Source: SIG480 sp045586595 (GTDB taxonomy: Bacteria > Bacillota > Clostridia > Oscillospirales > JAAYXM01). From it: a stretch of DNA of 64,000 nt. Within the stretch, counting starts at the first letter, position 1; each line of letters begins with the position of its first letter. The notes under the pieces were generated by a model. The model worked only from the letters and a program-made list of their open reading frames with translations. It did no database searches and had not been told where the DNA came from. This document shows positions 60,116-64,000 of the stretch, piece after piece. A program made the translations under genes and the position numbers. The DNA is taken from positions 1 to 64,000 of the forward strand of contig JAZNAQ010000031.1 in the NCBI GenBank assembly GCA_045586595.1. Reading direction: 5' to 3'.

Positions 60116-60970
60116 CTACACCTCAAAGAAGCTCTTGACCGTTACAAGAGCACTGTTTTCATTTCCCTCGGCAAGCATGAGAAACTCCCCACCTTCTCCA
60201 TACACCCGATATATTCTGCCGTTCTCTGCATTGTACGGAACAGGCGCGCCGTTGCGGCATTTTTTCTCACCTGCAGCATCTATTGTGACTGCCATGTATT
60301 CCGAAAACATGAAATCAACAGGGGTAAGAGAAGGCTCTGTTTCTATTTCCTCAATAGTCCTTGCTCTGTCAATCGTGAATATACCCGACTTTGTTCTCCG
60401 AAGCGCAGTCATTGCGGCACCGCACCCGAGGGCCTCCCCTATGTCATAAACGAGCGTTCTTATGTACGTTCCTTTTGAGCATGATACGGATATTTCATAC
60501 TCACACCCGTCTAAGTGACGAGCTTCTATTGCATGGATTGTTATTTTACGAGTGGCACGCTCTATACTTTTGCCTTCTCTTGCAAGCTTATAGAGCGGAA
60601 CGCCGTCAACCTTAAGCGCAGAGTACATCGGCGGTGTCTGCATTATTTCTCCGCGAAAGCGCCCACACGCCGCAATAACCTCATCGGGAGATACCGTAAC
60701 AGGCCTCTCTCTGAGAACCTGCCCGGTTATATCCTGTGTATCAGTAGTCACTCCGAGCCGAAAGCGCGCAGTATATGCTTTTTCATCACACAGCGCAAAC
60801 TCACACGCACGGGTTGCACGCCCCACAAACACAGGCAAAACGCCCGTAGCCATAGGGTCAAGCGTCCCTGAGTGGCCAACTCTGCGTGTTCCGAATATTC
60901 TTCTCATTCGCGCGACCACATCGTGCGAGGTCATACCCTCAGGTTTATCAACAATAACAATTCCGTTCAT
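60116..60970 (-). CDS. truB: tRNA pseudouridine-55 synthase
   Basis: A 284-residue enzyme. I chose the ATG at 60970 (MNGIVIVDKPEGMTSHDVV), five bases after GGAAGGT. The catalytic aspartate is in GHSGTLDPMATGVLP, and KVDGVPLYKLAREG and CSKGTYIRTL are typical. It makes pseudouridine 55 in the T-loop. A C-terminal PUA-like part covers about 235-284. Confidence 0.95.
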   Translation of the reverse strand: MNGIVIVDKPEGMTSHDVVARMRRIFGTRRVGHSGTLDPMATGVLPVFVGRATRACEFALCDEKAYTARFRLGVTTDTQDITGQVLRERPVTVSPDEVIAACGRFRGEIMQTPPMYSALKVDGVPLYKLAREGKSIERATRKITIHAIEARHLDGCEYEISVSCSKGTYIRTLVYDIGEALGCGAAMTALRRTKSGIFTIDRARTIEEIETEPSLTPVDFMFSEYMAVTIDAAGEKKCRNGAPVPYNAENGRIYRVYGEGGEFLMLAEGNENSALVTVKSFFEV

Positions 60971-61035
60971 TGCATACCTTCCAAAACAAACTTTAAAAGC
61001 AGACTTTGCGGAACACATCTGTGCTCCGCAAAAAT

Positions 61036-62340
61036 CTAAAATAATTCAAGTTCTTCTATGCGTGCGATAATACGCTGCTCTGCTTCATCAATAGATGCAT
61101 TGACTGTGCACCCTGCGGCGCGCTCGTGGCCGCCGCCGCCAAAATATGCACAAAACTCTGCCGCATTTACTTTATCATCCGAACGAAGCGATATTTTTGC
61201 CGCGCCGTCTTTTTCGTGGATGTATACGCCGAGAGACACACCCTTTGCAACGCGCGCAAGCGCAGAGATGCCGTCAAGGTCATCGTCTGTGGCCTTAACT
61301 CTTTTAATCGTTTCGTCAGAAAGCTTTATTATACAAACACGCCCGCCAAAGCATATATTCATGCCTGCAAAGATTTCTGACTCAAGCGCAAGCCTTGCAC
61401 GAGTTTTTTCTACAAAAAATTCGCGGTTTATCGCTTCAAAATCTGCACCTTTTGCAATAAGCTCTGCCGCTTTTTTATGAGTTTCGGGTGTTGTGTTTGC
61501 GTGCAAAAACCTGCCTGTATCAGTTGAAATTGCAACATACAGTGCATTAGCAAGCTTTTTTGTAAATTTTACACCAAGAGCCTTGACTACATCATAGATT
61601 ATCTCTCCGCATGCCGCCGCATCAGAATCGACACAGGCACGGCGCGAATAGGCTTTATGCGTAACATGGTGGTCTATAACAAGGTCAACGGCATCGACAT
61701 ACTCATCACTGCCCTTTGCAAGAAGTTTTTTATCTGCGCAGTCAACCGCTACTATGCACGAGGGTTTGAAGCCCCCCGGCGCAAGATACGGCTTTGCAAG
61801 TTTTGAAAGCTTCTTGTTAAACTCCGGGTTGCTAGACACATATGCGCGTTTCCCCGCAGAAGTAAGCGCAATAGCGAGAGCTACGGCACTCCCCGCCGTA
61901 TCTCCGTCCGGGCTTTTATGCGTGAGAATGAGGATATCGTCGCGCGTTTTAAGAAACTCTGCGACAGATGGAACATCAAGCATTCTCTTTTTGTTGTCAT
62001 CACGCGAGACGTTCTCAATAAGCTCCATAATATGTGTTCCTGTAACTATAGAGCTGTCGGCGACAAACGCAAGCTCAGGGGTATAGCGAAGACGGAGCTT
62101 GCGCGATGCCTCACGGCGGAGATACCCCGATGCGGATACAAGACCTTTGATGCAGTCTTTTGACGCCTTCTCGTCACCGAGAACACTTACATACACGCGC
62201 GCACTACCGAGGTCAGGAGCTGTTTCAACGCGCACAATGCTCACAAGACCGCTGACTCTGGGGTCACGGACTGTTCTGATGAGCTCAGAGAGCGTTCTCA
62301 TAAGCTCGTCGTTGACACGACCTATACGTACACTTCCCAT
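61036..62340 (-). CDS. fused ribosome-binding factor A and NrnA-type DHH phosphoesterase
   Basis: One uninterrupted 434-residue frame holds two proteins that are normally separate. Residues 1-116 are RbfA, the cold-shock 30S maturation factor (RVNDELMRTLSELI, RDPRVSGLVSIVRVE and the KH-fold LRLRYTPELAFVADSSI). Residues 120-434 are an NrnA-like oligoribonuclease/3'-phosphoadenosine-5'-phosphate phosphatase: HKSPDGDT (141-148), VAVDCAD, IDHH (222-225) and GGGGHERAAG (401-410), all metal-site residues kept. In Bacillota rbfA and nrnA are often neighbours between infB and truB, so the fusion probably arose by loss of a stop. It may be one protein, or be cleaved. Confidence 0.9.
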   Translation of the reverse strand: MGSVRIGRVNDELMRTLSELIRTVRDPRVSGLVSIVRVETAPDLGSARVYVSVLGDEKASKDCIKGLVSASGYLRREASRKLRLRYTPELAFVADSSIVTGTHIMELIENVSRDDNKKRMLDVPSVAEFLKTRDDILILTHKSPDGDTAGSAVALAIALTSAGKRAYVSSNPEFNKKLSKLAKPYLAPGGFKPSCIVAVDCADKKLLAKGSDEYVDAVDLVIDHHVTHKAYSRRACVDSDAAACGEIIYDVVKALGVKFTKKLANALYVAISTDTGRFLHANTTPETHKKAAELIAKGADFEAINREFFVEKTRARLALESEIFAGMNICFGGRVCIIKLSDETIKRVKATDDDLDGISALARVAKGVSLGVYIHEKDGAAKISLRSDDKVNAAEFCAYFGGGGHERAAGCTVNASIDEAEQRIIARIEELELF

Positions 62341-62347
62341 AATAAAA

Positions 62348-64000
62348 CTAATCCTTTACTTCTACCATTTCATATGCTTCAACAACATCTCCTTCTTTAA
62401 TGTCGTTGAAGTTTTCAACACTAAGACCGCACTCATAGCCTGATGCAACTTCCTTTGCATCGTCTTTGAAGCGTTTGAGCGATGCAAGGTTTCCGTCATA
62501 TACAACGATTCCGTCGCGGACAACGCGGACGCTTGCATTTCTTGTAATCTTACCGTCAATTACATGGCAGCCCGCGATTGTTCCTATCTTAGAAACCTTA
62601 AATGTCTGGCGGATTTCAGCATGGCCAAGTACTTCCTCACGGAACTTCGGAGCGAGAAGGCCCTTCATCGCAGCCTCCATCTCCTCAATGCAGTCATAGA
62701 TTATGCGATAGGTGCGTATATCCGTCCCCGATGCTGCAGCGCTGTCGCGTGCACCTGCATCCGGACGTACATTAAAACCTACAACAATAGCATTTGATGC
62801 TGACGCAAGAAGTATATCCGACTCGTTTATAGCGCCGACCCCTGTATGGATAACACGAACACGTACCTCTTCGTTTGTAAGCTTTTCAAGAGATGCCTTG
62901 ACCGCTTCTGCAGTACCCTTAACGTCTGCCTTGACGATGACGGGAAGCTCTTTTATCTCACCCTGCTGAATCTGGTCGAACAGGTCCTCAAGCGATACCT
63001 TGCGTGCCTGCGACTTATTCGCCTCATCTTTCTCGGTCTGCTTGCGCTGCTCAACAAGTTCTCTTGCCATGCGCTCGTCATCTACTGCGTAGAAAATGTC
63101 GCCTGCATTAGGCACCTCCGACAAGCCGATGACCTCAACCGGAACAGACGGGCCTGCTGTTTTTATTTTTCTGCCCTTATCGTCTGTCATCGCACGGATG
63201 CGTCCGACGCTTGTTCCTGCAATTATAACATCGCCCGCATTAAGCGTACCGTTTGATACAAGAAGAGTTGCAACCGGGCCGCGGCCGCGGTCAAGCTTTG
63301 CCTCAACAACTGTTCCCTTTGCACTGCGGTCAGGATTTGCCTTAAGGTCAAGCATATCGGCAGTGAGGATTACCATTTCGAGAAGCTCATCAATGCCTTC
63401 ACCGCGTTTTGCGGAAATCGGGCATACTATAGTGCTTCCGCCCCACTCCTCAGGAACAAGCTCATACTCTGTGAGCTGCTGTTTTATTCTGTCGGGGTTT
63501 GCACCCTCAACATCCATCTTGTTTACAGCTACAACAATCGGAACATCTGCCGCCTTTGCGTGGTTTATGGCCTCAATAGTCTGAGGCATTATACCGTCAT
63601 CAGCCGCAACAACAAGAATAACAACGTCAGTTACCTGCGCACCGCGTGCACGCATTGAAGTGAACGCCTCGTGTCCGGGGGTGTCGAGGAAGGTAATCTT
63701 GCGGCCGTTTATTTCTACACGGTATGCACCTATATGCTGTGTGATACCGCCCGCCTCGCCGGAGGCTACATTTGTCTTTCTTACTGCATCGAGAAGCGAT
63801 GTTTTACCGTGGTCAACATGGCCCATAACAACAACGACCGGGTCACGGCTCTTAAGGTCTTCTGCACGGTCCTCACTCTCGTCAATGAGCTTATCCTCAA
63901 TGGTGACAATTACCTCGCGCTCTACCTTTGCGCCCATCTCGAGTGCAACAATAGCAGCGGTATCGTAGTCTATAACATCAGACATTGATGCCATAACACC
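62348..64000 (-). CDS. infB: translation initiation factor IF-2 (5' end outside the window)
   Basis: The frame stays open to the window edge, so the visible 550 residues lack the N-terminal part; the ATG at 63994 is internal. The G domain starts with VVVMGHVDHGKTSLLDAV (G1), then DTPGHEAFT (G3) and NKMD (G4). Domains II, III and the C-terminal fMet-tRNA-binding C2 domain follow and end in VVEAYEMVEV. It brings initiator tRNA to the ribosome. It ends 7 bp before the RbfA-NrnA gene, as in a nusA-infB operon. Confidence 0.96.
   Translation of the reverse strand, partial: GVMASMSDVIDYDTAAIVALEMGAKVEREVIVTIEDKLIDESEDRAEDLKSRDPVVVVMGHVDHGKTSLLDAVRKTNVASGEAGGITQHIGAYRVEINGRKITFLDTPGHEAFTSMRARGAQVTDVVILVVAADDGIMPQTIEAINHAKAADVPIVVAVNKMDVEGANPDRIKQQLTEYELVPEEWGGSTIVCPISAKRGEGIDELLEMVILTADMLDLKANPDRSAKGTVVEAKLDRGRGPVATLLVSNGTLNAGDVIIAGTSVGRIRAMTDDKGRKIKTAGPSVPVEVIGLSEVPNAGDIFYAVDDERMARELVEQRKQTEKDEANKSQARKVSLEDLFDQIQQGEIKELPVIVKADVKGTAEAVKASLEKLTNEEVRVRVIHTGVGAINESDILLASASNAIVVGFNVRPDAGARDSAAASGTDIRTYRIIYDCIEEMEAAMKGLLAPKFREEVLGHAEIRQTFKVSKIGTIAGCHVIDGKITRNASVRVVRDGIVVYDGNLASLKRFKDDAKEVASGYECGLSVENFNDIKEGDVVEAYEMVEVKD

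Noticed and set aside
62348..63994. A complete infB gene beginning at the ATG at 63994
   Set aside because: The frame is open to the window edge and the N2 region of IF-2 continues upstream, so this is an internal methionine.

Overview
The window looks like a chromosomal segment of an anaerobic Bacillota of class Clostridia, probably an uncultured gut lineage. Reasons: Bacillus/Clostridium-type gene orders (SRP RNA next to dnaX-ybaB-recR; infB-rbfA-truB-ribF; topA-trmFO; plsX-rnc), strong AGGAGG-type ribosome sites, consensus sigma-A promoters with mostly 17-bp spacers, a large-type SRP RNA, and a V/A-type ATPase operon whose c subunit has sodium-binding residues. The species cannot be named from this sequence.

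Left edge (1-4694): the right end of an integrative element. It is visibly A+T-richer than the rest. It carries a P-loop ATPase, a zinc-finger protein translationally coupled to a sigma-70-like factor, and an 82-bp direct repeat around a foldable spacer. It ends exactly at a 3' fragment of tRNA-Ser(CGA) that starts in the anticodon loop, the usual mark of a tyrosine-recombinase attachment site. The integrase and the intact tRNA gene should lie further left.

4.7-10.8 kb: small membrane proteins (DUF6512-like, PsiE-like, a four-helix protein), a cation diffusion facilitator with a nine-His tail, an XRE regulator fused to a complete desulfoferrodoxin-like domain, a PrsA-type lipoprotein foldase and an AEC transporter. 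10.8-19.4 kb: a nine-gene V/A-ATPase operon (H-I-K-E-C-F-A-B-D) on the minus strand, divergent from mini-RNase III.

19.9-32.7 kb: accessory metabolism. It includes a fructuronate-reductase-type SDR; an operon-like set of an ion-transporter-superfamily permease, two different RimK-type ATP-grasp ligases and TspO; cyclophilin; DUF2752 and TM2 proteins; two divergent Gfo/Idh/MocA oxidoreductases; NagA; a LysR regulator; two half-size TSUP exporters with an Ig-like membrane protein; and DUF554.

32.7-64 kb: almost entirely minus-strand housekeeping. The first block holds a tandem-ACT/metallo-beta-lactamase fusion, a TSCPD protein, tRNA-Leu(TAG), recR, ybaB, dnaX (with a candidate frameshift site), SRP RNA, asnA and glnA. 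A probable twelve-gene run, greA-lysS-hyp-ktrB-ktrA-rlmB-dprA-topA-trmFO-plsX-rnc-radical SAM, follows one consensus promoter. Then come the cell-division/wall set cdaR-ftsE-ftsX-envC-ctpA and the translation set infB (cut by the window end), a fused rbfA-nrnA gene, truB and ribF.

Most worth a second look: the ATP-grasp pair with its permease, the HTH-superoxide-reductase fusion, the RbfA-NrnA fusion, the ACT-ACT-MBL protein, the candidate dnaX frameshift site and the tRNA-Ser attachment site.
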